Shown here: in pieces, positions 11,123-20,558 of the stretch
How the letters are laid out: the number at the start of each line of letters is the position of its first letter
How positions within the stretch are numbered: the stretch's first letter is position 1
From: Dehalococcoidia bacterium
GTDB lineage: Bacteria; Chloroflexota; Dehalococcoidia; Tepidiformales; Tepidiformaceae
Assembly: GCA_022824925.1 (NCBI GenBank)
Contig: JAJDYW010000041.1
Coordinates: forward strand, 1 to 64,000
Reading direction: 5' to 3'
DNA: 64,000 bases
Notes under the pieces: generated by a model
Databases searched by the model: none
Told to the model about the DNA's origin: nothing
What the model saw: only the letters and a program-made list of their open reading frames with translations
Made by a program: the position numbers and the translations under genes

Positions 11123-13060
11123 TCACTCCAGCTCGACGAGCAGGGCGCCGGCCTCGACAACCTCGTCGGGGGCGGCGTGGACGGCGCGAACGGTTCCGGC
11201 GCCGGGCGCGGTGATGGCGTGCTCCATCTTCATCGCGTCGAGGACGGCGATGACGTCCCCGTCGGCGACCTCATCGCCCTCGCGCACGTTGACGGCGGCG
11301 ACGCGTCCGGCAAGGGGCGCACGAACCGCACCGGCGGGGCCCTCGCCGGCGCGGGCGGCGGCAGAGGCGGCAGGGGGCGCGCCCAGCCTCAGCCGGTGCG
11401 GCAGCGGGAGGCCCTCGACGGCGACGCCACCACCGGATGCGCGGCCGGCAGTCATGGTGGTGCCATCTCCCACGAGGACCGTGACCGCGTCCGGCGTGCG
11501 CGAGACGAGCCGCCAGTCGACGGCCTCCCCGTCGACGGTGGCCGTGTCCCCCCCGATGCTGACGGAGCGGGGTCCGGCGCCGTCGTCGAGCCAGAGGGTG
11601 CGGGCGCCGGGAGCCAGCCAGGCTGAAGCCCCGAAGCCCGGGGCATCGCGTCCGGCCAGGTGGAGGGCGGCGGCGACGAGGGCGGCGGGGTGGGGCCGGG
11701 CGGCATCGAGGACGGCGGGAAGGTCGCGTTCGAGCCACTGCACGCCCGCCTCGGCGGCGACGAAGGCGGGGTCGGCGAGGACGGCGCGGTGGAGGGGCAG
11801 GTTGGTGCGAAGCCCTTCGGCGGTGGTGCGCTCCAGCACAGCCGCGGCGACCGTGAGCGCCGTGTCGCGCGCGGCGCCCTGGACGATGACCTTGGCGATG
11901 AGCGAGTCGTACTCGCTGGGGACGGCGTCGCCGGGCTCGTAGCCGCTGTCGAGGCGGGCGCCGGGGGCGGTGAGGGCGGTGAGGCGGCCGGCCGCGGGGA
12001 GGAACCCGGCCCAGGGGTCCTCGGCGTTGAGGCGGAACTCGATCGCGTGGCCGCTGAAGCGCACGCCGTCCTGGTCGAAGGGGAGGGGCTCGCCGGCAGC
12101 GACGGCGAGCTGGAGGGCGACGAGATCGAGGCCGGTGACTGCCTCCGTGACGGGATGCTCGACCTGAAGGCGGGGGTTGACCTCGAGGAAGTAGAAGGGG
12201 CGCCGGCCGTCCTCGGGTTGGCCCACGAGGAACTCGACGGTGCCGGCGTTCACGTAGCCGGCGGCGCGCATGAGGCGCAGGGCCGCCCCGGTCAGCTCCT
12301 CGCGCAGGGCGGCGTCGACGACGGGGCTGGGGGTCTCCTCGACGAGCTTCTGGTGGCGGCGCTGGACGGAGCAGTCGCGCTCGCCGAGGTGGACGGCGTT
12401 CCCGTGAGCGTCGGCGAGCACCTGGACTTCGACGTGGTGGGCGTTCTCGACGTAGCGCTCGACGAAGAGGCGGTCGTCACCGAAGGCGGCGGCGGTCTGG
12501 CGGCGGGCAGCCTCGATCGCGGGGGCAAGGTCGTCGGGGGTCGAGGCGACGCGCATCCCGAGGCCGCCGCCACCGCCACGAGCCTTCAGCATCAGGGGGA
12601 AGCCGACCTCGCGGGCCGCCTCGGCGAGCTCGGCCTCGGTCGCACCGGAGGCGCCCGGGGCAACGGGCACGTCGTTGGCCAGGGCAAGGTCACGGGCGGC
12701 GACCTTGTCGCCGAGGAGGGTGAGGGCCTCGGGGGAGGGGCCGACGAAGACGAGGCCGGCATCGGCGCAGGCGCGGGCAAACGCGGGGCGCTCGCTGAGG
12801 AGGCCGTAGCCGGGGTGGACGGCTTCGCAGCCGGTGCTCGTGGCGGCGGCGATGACGGCGTCGATGTCGAGGTAGGTCTCGGCCGCGGTGTGGCCTTCGA
12901 GGAGCACGACCTCGTCGGCGAGGCGGGCGGCGAGGCTGCGGCGGTCGGGCACGGAGGCGGCGAGCACCGCGCGCACGCCGAGCGTGCGCAACGTGGAGAT
13001 GATGCGCACGGCGATCTCGCCGCGGTTGGCCACGAGCACGGCCTCGAACACGGGTCGCAT
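11123..13060 (-). CDS. acyl-CoA carboxylase alpha chain: biotin carboxylase fused to biotin carboxyl carrier domain
   Basis: Carboxylates a biotin carried on the same chain, using ATP and bicarbonate, for transfer by a beta subunit. Residues about 1-445 are biotin carboxylase: FEAVLVANRGEIAVRI, the ATP-grasp glycine loop KARGGGGGLGMRV, and EVNPRLQVEHPVTE. The last 70 or so residues are a biotinyl domain with the biotinylated Lys in LDAMKMEHA. The frame is open to 13369, but ATG at 13060 gives the proper N-terminus and 645 residues, close to AccA3-type chains. The carboxyltransferase partner is at 14823-16433. The physiological acyl-CoA is unproven. Confidence 0.92.
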   Translation of the reverse strand: MRPVFEAVLVANRGEIAVRIISTLRTLGVRAVLAASVPDRRSLAARLADEVVLLEGHTAAETYLDIDAVIAAATSTGCEAVHPGYGLLSERPAFARACADAGLVFVGPSPEALTLLGDKVAARDLALANDVPVAPGASGATEAELAEAAREVGFPLMLKARGGGGGLGMRVASTPDDLAPAIEAARRQTAAAFGDDRLFVERYVENAHHVEVQVLADAHGNAVHLGERDCSVQRRHQKLVEETPSPVVDAALREELTGAALRLMRAAGYVNAGTVEFLVGQPEDGRRPFYFLEVNPRLQVEHPVTEAVTGLDLVALQLAVAAGEPLPFDQDGVRFSGHAIEFRLNAEDPWAGFLPAAGRLTALTAPGARLDSGYEPGDAVPSEYDSLIAKVIVQGAARDTALTVAAAVLERTTAEGLRTNLPLHRAVLADPAFVAAEAGVQWLERDLPAVLDAARPHPAALVAAALHLAGRDAPGFGASAWLAPGARTLWLDDGAGPRSVSIGGDTATVDGEAVDWRLVSRTPDAVTVLVGDGTTMTAGRASGGGVAVEGLPLPHRLRLGAPPAASAAARAGEGPAGAVRAPLAGRVAAVNVREGDEVADGDVIAVLDAMKMEHAITAPGAGTVRAVHAAPDEVVEAGALLVELE

Positions 13061-13154
13061 TGTAGGGGCGGCGGTGGCCGCTACCTGCGGAAGACGCCCC
13101 GGCCGATCGCGGGGATGGGGCGTTGGGGGCACGGTGAAGAGGCGGGGCAGGCCA

Positions 13155-14660
13155 TCACGCGAGGTCACCCTTCCCGGAGAGCTCCTTCCGCCCGAAGCGC
13201 TCGACGGCTTCAAGCGTCTCGCGCACGTCGTCCCAGGTGGTGGCGGGGTTGATGATGCACATCCTGAGCGCGAACGTGCCCTGCAGCCTGGTGGAAGACA
13301 TGAAGGCGGGATCGTCCCAGAACATCTGCGCGAGCACGGTCCGGTTGACAGCCTCCAGGGCCGCCTCATCGAGACCCCCGCCGGGATTGACGCGGAAGCA
13401 CACGATCCCGAGGGGCGGCGTGTTGAGGGGCTCGAGGACCGGGCTCGCGCGGACGTAGTCGTGGGCGCGGGCGGCCAGCTCCATGCCGTTCTCGATGGCG
13501 CGGCGGAAGGCGTCCATGCCGAAGGTCTGGACCGACATCCACACCTTCAGGGCGCGGGCGGAGCGGCTGAGCTGCAGGCCGATGTCCGCAAAGTTGGGGT
13601 GATCGGCCCCCCAGATCGTGTCCTGGAGGATGTCATGCGGCATGTGGAAGGCATCGCTGAGCGTCTCCCGGTCCTTCACCAGGAGGCAACCGGCCTCGTA
13701 GGGCTGGAAAAACCACTTGTGCGCATCAAGCCCGACCGAGTCGGCGCGCTCGATGCCGCGCAGGAGCTGTCCGCCGCGCTCGGTCACCACCGCGAAGCCG
13801 CCGTAGGCGGCGTCCACGTGAAGCCACAGGTCTTCGGTCGCGCAGAAGTCCGCCAGTTCGTCGAGGGGGTCGATTGCGCCGGTGCTGGCGGTGCCGGCAT
13901 TGGCGCAGACGGCGAGGGGGCGCAGGCCGGCGGCGCGGTCGGCGGCGACAGCCGTGGAAAGCGCCTCCAGGTCGAGCCGGAAGCTGCCGTCGCTCGGGAT
14001 CGTGCGGATGTGGTCGCGGGGGATGCCGACGACCACGGCGGCGCGGGGGAGGGCGCTGTGGCTCTGATCGCTCATGTAGACGGTGGCTCGTTCGGGGTGA
14101 CCGGCGGCTTCGCGAGCAGCGACGAGGGCGTCGACGCTGGCGGCGGAGCCGCCGCTGGTGAAGAGGCCGCCGGCACCCTCGGGGTACCCGATCCAGCGCC
14201 TGAACCAGTCAATGACGACGAGCTCGAGCTGGCTGGGGCCGCTGGCGACGAGCCAGGTGCACTGGTTGATCAGGTAACCCGTGGCGAGGAGGTCGGCGAC
14301 GACGCCGGGCCAGGTGGACGAGGTGGGGATGAAACCGAAGAAGCGGGGGTGATCGAGGCGCGCGGTGAAGGGGAGCACATCGCGCGCCAGCCTCTCCAGG
14401 ACGCCGGAAGGGGGGTTGGGGCCTTCGGGGGGATCCTCGGCGAGGTGGGACTCGAGAATCTCTCGAAACTCGCCTTCCCAGGCCCCCTCGTCAGGCAGGT
14501 TCTCGATGCGGTTCACGACGAGGTCCAGCGCCTGCCGCCCGAGTTCGAGCATCTGCTCGCGCGACATCTGGAGCCCGCTGGTCGGGGAGGCGCCCGGCTG
14601 TGGCGCTCCATCGTGGGAGGCAGAGCCGGCAGCCCCGGCGCTCAACGGTCTTTCGGCCAC
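13155..14660 (-). CDS. PLP-dependent group II amino-acid decarboxylase
   Basis: Aromatic-amino-acid/glutamate decarboxylase-type enzyme removing the alpha-carboxyl group with pyridoxal phosphate. The core runs from the MSREQMLELGRQ helix through SGGSAASVDALVAARE and HVDAAYGG to the PLP lysine in LDAHKWFFQPYEAGCLLVKD. GTG at 14660 is chosen because AGAGGAG lies 6 nt upstream, giving 501 residues; ATG at 14567 is the alternative and starts at the conserved domain. It lies between the alpha and beta carboxylase genes on the same strand. The substrate (tyrosine, tryptophan, DOPA, glutamate or other) cannot be read from sequence. Confidence 0.85.
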   Translation of the reverse strand: MAERPLSAGAAGSASHDGAPQPGASPTSGLQMSREQMLELGRQALDLVVNRIENLPDEGAWEGEFREILESHLAEDPPEGPNPPSGVLERLARDVLPFTARLDHPRFFGFIPTSSTWPGVVADLLATGYLINQCTWLVASGPSQLELVVIDWFRRWIGYPEGAGGLFTSGGSAASVDALVAAREAAGHPERATVYMSDQSHSALPRAAVVVGIPRDHIRTIPSDGSFRLDLEALSTAVAADRAAGLRPLAVCANAGTASTGAIDPLDELADFCATEDLWLHVDAAYGGFAVVTERGGQLLRGIERADSVGLDAHKWFFQPYEAGCLLVKDRETLSDAFHMPHDILQDTIWGADHPNFADIGLQLSRSARALKVWMSVQTFGMDAFRRAIENGMELAARAHDYVRASPVLEPLNTPPLGIVCFRVNPGGGLDEAALEAVNRTVLAQMFWDDPAFMSSTRLQGTFALRMCIINPATTWDDVRETLEAVERFGRKELSGKGDLA

Positions 14661-14822
14661 ACACTGCTCCTCTACTCGCCGGTTGAGACACGGACAGGGG
14701 TTGCCGGGCCTGGTCCCTCGCGACCCTGTGTGCGCCGCCGAGGCTGCGGGGAATCTATCGCCGTGAAGAGGGGGCCGCAAGGCGAGCGCCCAGCCGGATG
14801 GGCCCCGGCCCCGGTGCGACCG

Positions 14823-16433
14823 CTACATGCGGAAGACGCCCCAGTCGGTCGCGGGGATGGGGGCGTTGAGGGCGGCGGCGATGCCCATCGAGAGGACGCG
14901 GCGCGTATCGAGGGGATCGATCACGCCGTCGTCCCAGAGGCGGGCGCTGCTGAAGTAGGGCGAGCCCTCGCGTTCGTAGGTTTCGAGGGTGGGGGCCATG
15001 AAGGCGCGCTGCTCTTCCTCGCTTAGCTCTTCCCCTCGGTCGAGGCGGACCTGGAGGAGGACGTTGGCGGCCTGCTCGCCACCCATGACGCTGATGCGGG
15101 CGTTGGGCCACATCCACAGCTGCCGCGGCGAGTAGGCGCGGCCCGCCATGGCATAGTTCCCCGCCCCGAAGCTGCCGCCGATAACGACGGTGAACTTGGG
15201 GACGGCGACGCTGGCGACGGCGGTGACCATCTTGGCGCCGTCGCGGGCGATGCCGGCGTTCTCGTACTGGCGCCCGACCATGAAGCCGGTGATGTTCTGG
15301 AGGAAGACGAGGGGCACGCGGCGCTGGCCGCAGAGCTCGACGAAGTGGGCGCCCTTGAGGGCGCTCTCGCCGAAGAGGATGCCGTTGTTGGCGATGATGC
15401 CCACGGGGAAGCCCGTAATGCGGGCGAACCCGCAGACGAGGGTCGTGCCGTAGCGGGCCTTGAACTCGTGGAAGCGGGAGCCGTCGACGAGCCGGGCGAT
15501 GACCTCGCGCACGTCGTAGGTGCGGCCGTAGTCGGGGGGGACGACACCGTACAGCTCCTCGGGGTCGTGGAGGGGCGGCTCGGGGTCGGCGACCTCCCAG
15601 GGCGGGGTCCCGGTGGCGGGAATGCTGGCGACGATGCTGCGGACGATGCGGAGGGCGTCCTCGTCGTCCTCGGCGAAGTGGTCGGCGACGCCGCTGATGC
15701 GGGTGTGGACGTCGGCGCCGCCGAGCTCCTCGGCGGTCGTCTCCTCGCCGGTGGCGGCCTTCACGAGCGGCGGCCCGCCGAGAAAGATGGTGCCCGTTCC
15801 GCGCACGATGACCGTCTCGTCGCTCATGGCGGGGACGTAGGCGCCGCCGGCCGTACACGAACCCATGACGGCGGCGACCTGGTAGATGCCCTTCGCGCTG
15901 AGGTTGGCCTGGTTGTAGAAGATGCGGCCGAAGTGGTCGCGGTCGGGGAAGACGTCGGGCTGGAGGGGGAGGAAGGCGCCGCCGGAATCGACGAGATAGA
16001 TGCAGGCGAGGTGGTTCTGCTCGGCGATCTCCTGGGCGCGGAGGTGCTTGCGCACGGTGAGGGGGTAGTAGGAACCGCCCTTCACGGTGGCGTCGTTGGC
16101 GACGATGACGCACTCACGCCCGGCGACCTGCCCGATGCCCGTGACGATCCCCGCGGCGGGCACGTCGTCGTCGTAGACGCCGTCGGCGGCGAGGGGGCTG
16201 AGCTCGAGGAAGGCGCCGTCGGGGTCGATGAGGCGCTGGATGCGCTCGCGGGCGAGGAGCTTGCCGCGGGCGTGGTGGCGCTCGACGTAGCGCTCGCCGC
16301 CGGCCTGCTCGACGCGGGCGAGGCGCTCGTGGAGGTCGGCCACGAGGGCGAGGTTGGCCGCGCGGTTCTCCCGGTAGCGTTCGTCGAGCACGTCGACGCG
16401 GGAGGGGAGGACGGGGAGGTCGTCGAGGGCCAT
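14823..16433 (-). CDS. acyl-CoA carboxylase beta subunit (carboxyltransferase, methylcrotonyl-CoA type)
   Basis: Transfers carboxyl from biotin to an acyl-CoA. The 536-residue protein has the two crotonase-fold halves of carboxyltransferases: [63 protein letters not shown] in the first, and [27 protein letters not shown] and [16 protein letters not shown] in the second. These blocks resemble methylcrotonyl- or geranyl-CoA carboxylase beta more than propionyl-CoA carboxylase. ATG at 16433 replaces a long spurious upstream extension. It pairs with the biotin carboxylase at 11123-13060, suggesting leucine or branched acyl catabolism. Confidence 0.92.
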   Translation of the reverse strand: MALDDLPVLPSRVDVLDERYRENRAANLALVADLHERLARVEQAGGERYVERHHARGKLLARERIQRLIDPDGAFLELSPLAADGVYDDDVPAAGIVTGIGQVAGRECVIVANDATVKGGSYYPLTVRKHLRAQEIAEQNHLACIYLVDSGGAFLPLQPDVFPDRDHFGRIFYNQANLSAKGIYQVAAVMGSCTAGGAYVPAMSDETVIVRGTGTIFLGGPPLVKAATGEETTAEELGGADVHTRISGVADHFAEDDEDALRIVRSIVASIPATGTPPWEVADPEPPLHDPEELYGVVPPDYGRTYDVREVIARLVDGSRFHEFKARYGTTLVCGFARITGFPVGIIANNGILFGESALKGAHFVELCGQRRVPLVFLQNITGFMVGRQYENAGIARDGAKMVTAVASVAVPKFTVVIGGSFGAGNYAMAGRAYSPRQLWMWPNARISVMGGEQAANVLLQVRLDRGEELSEEEQRAFMAPTLETYEREGSPYFSSARLWDDGVIDPLDTRRVLSMGIAAALNAPIPATDWGVFRM

Positions 16434-16479
16434 GGGGGAAGGGTACGCGGGGGCGGGGATGCGGCGCGAGGGGTCGGCC

Positions 16480-17208
16480 CTAGCCAACGATCGCGGTGAC
16501 GAGGGCGGTGACGGCGGTGGCGATGAGGACGGCGGTGACGAGGCGGCGGAACCAGCGCTCGTTGACGCGCCCCGCGAGGAAGGCGCCGAGGGCGGTGCCG
16601 AGGGCCACGCCGGGGACGGAAGCGCCCACGGCGAGGCCGATGTCGGCGTCGAGGCGGCCGGAGGCGGCGTAGAGGACGAGGGCGACGGCGCCGGTAGCCA
16701 TGAGGAAGGATGAGCCCGTCGCACGGAAGGTGTCGGGGGGCAGGTGACGGGCCTGGAGGTAGATGATGATGGGCGGACCGGCGGCGCTGGTGGCCGTGCG
16801 GAGGAAGCCGCCGGCGACTCCGGCGGCGGCGGCGATGCCGCTCCCGGCGCCGACCGTGAAGCCACGAACGAGGGCGAACGTGCCGCTGAGGACGGCGAGG
16901 GCGATCAGGACCTGGAGGACGCGCGCATCAACGACGAGGATGACGAGCAGTCCGAGGGGCATCCCGATGAAGGAGGCGGCGAAGAGGACGCCCGCCGTGC
17001 GCCAGGCGATGGCGTGCCGCAGCCGCCAGACGATGGCGGCGGCGGAGAGCATGGCGAGGATGTTGACGATGATCACCGTCTGCTCGGGTTCGGCGAAGAG
17101 GACGAGGAGGGGGGCGAGCACGAGGGCGAAGCCGAAGCCGGTCACGTTCTGGGGGAGGGAGGCAACGGCGGCGAGGAGGCTGACGACGGCCAGGTCGAGG
17201 GGGCTCAT
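16480..17208 (-). CDS. TauE/SafE-family membrane transporter
   Basis: A 242-residue integral membrane protein with about seven or eight hydrophobic helices. It has the two-repeat DUF81 pattern: [17 protein letters not shown] in the first half and [19 protein letters not shown] in the second. The family exports sulfite, sulfoacetate or other organosulfur anions, or takes up similar anions. It is first in the minus-strand block leading to the carboxylase genes, 46 nt upstream of the beta subunit, but a functional link is not evident. Confidence 0.85.
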   Translation of the reverse strand: MSPLDLAVVSLLAAVASLPQNVTGFGFALVLAPLLVLFAEPEQTVIIVNILAMLSAAAIVWRLRHAIAWRTAGVLFAASFIGMPLGLLVILVVDARVLQVLIALAVLSGTFALVRGFTVGAGSGIAAAAGVAGGFLRTATSAAGPPIIIYLQARHLPPDTFRATGSSFLMATGAVALVLYAASGRLDADIGLAVGASVPGVALGTALGAFLAGRVNERWFRRLVTAVLIATAVTALVTAIVG

Positions 17209-17244
17209 GGGGCGGGCCGGCCGCGGTTGACGGGGCGGCGGAGG

Positions 17245-17261
17245 GCGGGGAAGCTCCCCGC
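17245..17261 (+). other. hairpin directly abutting the MBL start codon
   Basis: GCGGGG (17245-17250) and CCCCGC (17256-17261) form a 6-bp stem with loop AAGCT, and the ATG follows immediately at 17262. No Shine-Dalgarno sequence is accessible outside it. It could limit translation or mark a leaderless start. Confidence 0.45.
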
Positions 17262-17942
17262 ATGGATGTCGTGAACGAGACCATCGTGCGGGGAATCGTG
17301 GTGGGGGTCTTCGCCGAGAACTGCTGGGTGGTGGGGAACCGCCGCACGGGCGAGGCGATCTGTATCGACCCGGGGGACCAGCCCGACGAGGTGCTGGCGC
17401 TGGCGAAGGACATGGGGGTGACGATCAAGGCGATCGCGAACTCGCACGCGCATATCGACCACATTCTGGGGGTTCGCGGGGTACAGGCGGCGACCGGCGC
17501 GAGCTTCCTGCTCCACGAGAGCGACCTCGACCTGCTGCGGAACGGGTGGCGAGGGTCGGTCGAACGCTTCGGCCTCGACGAGACGCAGGCGCCGCCGGAC
17601 CCGAACGGGTTCGTCGCGGGCGGGGACGAGGTGGAGGTGGAGGGGCTGAAGCTGCAGGCGATCGCGACGCCGGGCCACACGCCGGGGAGCGTGAGCTACT
17701 ACACGGAAGGGCTGCTGTTCAGCGGGGACACGCTCTTCCGGGGGTCGATCGGGCGGACGGACCTGCCGGGGGGCGACTACGACGAGGAGATGCGGAGCAT
17801 CACGAACCACTTGCTGGCGCTGCCCGAGGACACGATCGTCCTGCCGGGGCACATGGAGGAGACGACGGTCGCGTTCGAGCGGGACCACAACCCGTTCGTG
17901 CGGGACTGGACGCGACGGCAGCGCGAGGCGGCGGGCGAGTAG
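17262..17942 (+). CDS. MBL-fold metallo-hydrolase (glyoxalase II-like)
   Basis: A 226-residue hydrolase of the metallo-beta-lactamase superfamily. The metal site SHAHIDH (residues about 61-67; THxHxDH in most relatives) is followed by GHTPGSVSYY and FSGDTLFRGSIGRTDLPGGD, the typical second metal and loop elements, and by a late LPGHMEETT His. It lacks the long C-terminal domain of true glyoxalase II, so it resembles YcbL-type hydrolases acting on thioesters or similar. ATG at 17262 follows a hairpin rather than a ribosome site. glnA lies 83 nt downstream on the same strand. Confidence 0.85.
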   Translation: MDVVNETIVRGIVVGVFAENCWVVGNRRTGEAICIDPGDQPDEVLALAKDMGVTIKAIANSHAHIDHILGVRGVQAATGASFLLHESDLDLLRNGWRGSVERFGLDETQAPPDPNGFVAGGDEVEVEGLKLQAIATPGHTPGSVSYYTEGLLFSGDTLFRGSIGRTDLPGGDYDEEMRSITNHLLALPEDTIVLPGHMEETTVAFERDHNPFVRDWTRRQREAAGE

Positions 17943-17947
17943 CGTCC

Positions 17948-17980
17948 CGCAACCTGCCTGTCGCAACCTGCCTGTAACAT
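17948..17980 (+). promoter_or_regulatory. glnA promoter with perfect 14-bp tandem repeat
   Basis: CGCAACCTGCCTGT occurs twice head-to-tail with no spacer (17948-17961 and 17962-17975). The final T of copy 2 begins TAACAT (17975-17980), a good -10 box. There is no recognisable -35, so the repeat occupies the place where an activator or repressor would bind. The predicted transcript starts near 17987. Confidence 0.55.
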
Positions 17981-17994
17981 CGGGGGGATAGGGT

Positions 17995-18012
17995 GGACGC
18001 ACGGGAGCGTCC
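17995..18012 (+). other. 5'-UTR hairpin of glnA
   Basis: GGACGC and GCGTCC form a 6-bp stem with loop ACGGGA, ending 13 nt before the glnA ATG. The purine-rich GAGGCGAGGCG ribosome-binding region follows it. Confidence 0.45.
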
Positions 18013-18025
18013 GCGAGGCGAGGCG

Positions 18026-19348
18026 ATGAACGAATCTGCGAGCTATGTGATCTCGGCCTGCCGCGAGAACGACGTGAAGTTCGTGCGGCTCTGGTTCACG
18101 GACATCGTGGGGACGCTGAAGAGCTTCCAGATCACGGTGGAGGAGCTGGAGAACGCACTCGAGGAGGGCATGGGCTTCGACGGCTCGAGCATCGAGGGGT
18201 TCGCCCGCATCGACGAGTCGGACATGCTCGCGCGACCGGACCCGGCGACGTTCCAGCTGGTTCCGTGGCGGCCACGCGAACAGGGCGTAGCGCGCATGTT
18301 CTGCGACATCTACCGGCCCGACGGGGAGCCGTTCGAGGGCGACCCGCGGTGGGTGCTGCGCCGCCAGCTCGAGCGCGCGCGGGCCCTCGGCTACACCTTC
18401 TACGTCAGCCCCGAGCTGGAGTACTTCTACTTCCGGGACGCGGAGAGCACGGTCCCGCTGGATCGGGGCGGCTACTTCGACCAGATCGCGGACCAGGGGT
18501 CGGACCTGCGCCGGGACACGGTGCTGACGTTGAGCGCGATGGGGATCGAGGTCGAGTCGAGCCACCACGAGGTGGCGTCTAGCCAGCACGAGATCGCCCT
18601 GCGCTACACGGACGCGCTGACGATGGCGGACAACGCCATGACCTACCGCGCGGTGGTGAAGGAGATCGCGGAGGCGAACGGCGTCTACGCGACCTTCATG
18701 CCGAAGCCGCTGGCGGGCGAGAACGGCAGCGGCATGCACGTGCACCAGTCGCTCTTCAAGGGGGAGCGGAACGCGTTCTTCGACGAGGAGGACGTGTATC
18801 ACCTGAGCGCGCTGGCGAAGGGGTACATGGCGGGCCTGCTGACGCACGCCCGAGCGATGACGCTGGTGACGAACCAGTGGGTGAACAGCTACAAGCGGCT
18901 GCAGCCGGGGTTCGAGGCACCGGTATACCTGAGCTGGGCGCGTCGCAACCGGAGCGACCTGGTGCGCATCCCGGAGTACTCGCCGGGGGACGAGATCCAT
19001 ACGCGCATCGAGTACCGATCGCCGGATCCGGCCTGCAACCCCTACCTGGCGTTCGCGGTCATGCTGGCAGCGGGGCTCGACGGGATCGAGCAGGAGCGGG
19101 CGCTGCCGCCTCCGGTCGAGGAGAACGTCTTCGAGATGACGGACGAGGAGCGGGCGGAGCTGGGGATCGAGACGCTGCCGGGGAACCTGCGCGAAGCGAT
19201 CGACGTGGCGGCGGAGTCATCGCTGCTGCGGGATGCGCTGGGCGAGCACGTCTTCGACACGTTGCTGAAGAACAAGCGCATCGAGTGGGAGCGCTACCAG
19301 CGGCACGTCTCCGACTTCGAGCTGGCGGAGTACCTGCCCCTGCTCTAG
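18026..19348 (+). CDS. glnA: glutamine synthetase, type I
   Basis: Makes glutamine from glutamate, ammonia and ATP. The 440-residue protein has GFDGSSIEGFA, the metal-binding PELEYFYF, NGSGMHVHQS and the ATP/glutamate region around NPYLAFAVMLAAG. The C-terminal NVFEMTDEERAELGIETLP resembles alpha-type enzymes, and the adenylylation loop of beta-type enzymes is not seen, so control is probably by feedback or DNA-binding regulators. ATG at 18026 is preferred to an in-frame GTG at 17993, which lies in the leader hairpin. It ends 5 nt from the convergent sucC-like gene. Confidence 0.95.
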   Translation: MNESASYVISACRENDVKFVRLWFTDIVGTLKSFQITVEELENALEEGMGFDGSSIEGFARIDESDMLARPDPATFQLVPWRPREQGVARMFCDIYRPDGEPFEGDPRWVLRRQLERARALGYTFYVSPELEYFYFRDAESTVPLDRGGYFDQIADQGSDLRRDTVLTLSAMGIEVESSHHEVASSQHEIALRYTDALTMADNAMTYRAVVKEIAEANGVYATFMPKPLAGENGSGMHVHQSLFKGERNAFFDEEDVYHLSALAKGYMAGLLTHARAMTLVTNQWVNSYKRLQPGFEAPVYLSWARRNRSDLVRIPEYSPGDEIHTRIEYRSPDPACNPYLAFAVMLAAGLDGIEQERALPPPVEENVFEMTDEERAELGIETLPGNLREAIDVAAESSLLRDALGEHVFDTLLKNKRIEWERYQRHVSDFELAEYLPLL

Positions 19349-19353
19349 ACGGA

Positions 19354-20541
19354 CTACCCCGATGCGGCGGCGACGGCGAGGCCGGCGGCCTCGTCGATGC
19401 TGACGCCGCGGTCGCAGGCGCTGACCCCGTAGTGCCGGAGGAGGGCGACGCACTCGTCCTCCCAGGCGCCGGGCACACGGAAGACGGCGATGGCGGAGGA
19501 GGGCTCGAGGCCGGCATCGAGGCAGCCGCGGATGACGCCCCGGGCGATGAGGTCGGCGCGGGTGTTGTTGACGACGTTCATGATGACGGCGATGCGGTCG
19601 ATGCCGGGCTGACCGAGGAGCAGGCTCGTGAGCGCGGCGACCTTGCGGACGCTGGGGTTGCCGCCGATCTCGCAGTAGTTGGCGGGGCTGCCGCCGTGGG
19701 CGCGGACGGCGTCGAAAGCAGTGAGACTGGCGCCGCCGCCGCCGATCAGGAGCGCGAGCGAGCCTTCGAATTGGACGACGCGCCCGGCCACGCCGCGGTG
19801 GTCGGAGCGGTCGATGCGGGCGGCTTCCAGCTCGAGGTCGCTCGCCTCGCGGTCGCTGCGCGTCGCCGGGTCGATACCGAGCTCGGCGACGGTCCTGGCT
19901 TGCCGGTAGAGGGCGTCGTCGTCGATCTCAACGCGGGCATCGAGGGCGATCCAGCGGCCATCGTCCGTGCGGGCGAGGGGGTTAATCTCGGCCAGGAGGA
20001 GGTCGCGCTCGGTGAAGAGGCGCCAGAGCCGCCCGAGTACACCGGTCAGGTCGACGAGCTCGCGACCAGAGAGGCCGAGGGTCGCGACAGCTTCCTTCAG
20101 GCGGAAGTCCTGGGCGGGGTCGAGGGCGGAGAGGGGGACGCGAGCGGCGGCGGCGGCCCCGGACTCGACCTCGATGCCGCCGGCGAGGGAGGCAACGGCG
20201 GCGGGGCCGCCCGACCGGTCGTCGTAGACGATGCCGAGGTAGCGCTCCGACTCGACGGGGACGGCCTCCTCGATGAGGAGGCCGCCGACGGGCTGGCCGG
20301 CCACGCGGGCATCGAGGACGGCGCGCGCCGCCGCTTCGACCTCCGCGGGGCCTTCGGCGAGGCGCACGGCGCCCGCCTTCGCGCGGCCACCGGAGCGCAC
20401 CTGTCCCTTGACGGCGACGCGCGGGCCGAGCTCGGCTGCCGCGAGGACCGCCTCGGCGGGGGTCTCAGCGAGGAGACCGCGCGGCGTCTCGAGGCCGGCG
20501 CGCCGGAAGAGCGCCTTGGCCTCGTGCTCGAAGAGGCGCAC
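19354..20541 (-). CDS. succinyl-CoA/malyl-CoA synthetase beta-like subunit
   Basis: ATP-grasp plus ligase-CoA beta chain of an ADP-forming acyl-CoA synthetase. It begins RLFEHEAKALFRRAGL and keeps VKGQVRSGGRAKAG (ATP-grasp), LLAEINPLARTDDG, and a C-terminal flavodoxin-like ligase half. The glycine-rich loop reads YCEIGGNPS rather than the canonical DVGGGA seen in SucC, which may alter phosphate handling. It has 395 residues, the usual size. GTG at 20541 starts it, 17 nt after the pnp stop, so it is cotranscribed with rpsO-pnp. No alpha subunit (sucD) is in the window, and the true acid substrate is unknown. Confidence 0.8.
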   Translation of the reverse strand: MRLFEHEAKALFRRAGLETPRGLLAETPAEAVLAAAELGPRVAVKGQVRSGGRAKAGAVRLAEGPAEVEAAARAVLDARVAGQPVGGLLIEEAVPVESERYLGIVYDDRSGGPAAVASLAGGIEVESGAAAAARVPLSALDPAQDFRLKEAVATLGLSGRELVDLTGVLGRLWRLFTERDLLLAEINPLARTDDGRWIALDARVEIDDDALYRQARTVAELGIDPATRSDREASDLELEAARIDRSDHRGVAGRVVQFEGSLALLIGGGGASLTAFDAVRAHGGSPANYCEIGGNPSVRKVAALTSLLLGQPGIDRIAVIMNVVNNTRADLIARGVIRGCLDAGLEPSSAIAVFRVPGAWEDECVALLRHYGVSACDRGVSIDEAAGLAVAAASG

Positions 20542-20558
20542 CGCGGGCGGGTTCCCGG

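Noticed and set aside
11660..13252. 530-codon open frame on the plus strand
   Set aside because: It is antisense to the biotin carboxylase, is Gly/Glu/Ala low-complexity, and arises from GC-rich codon structure, as do the other long antisense frames (for example 15345-16499 and 21348-23360).
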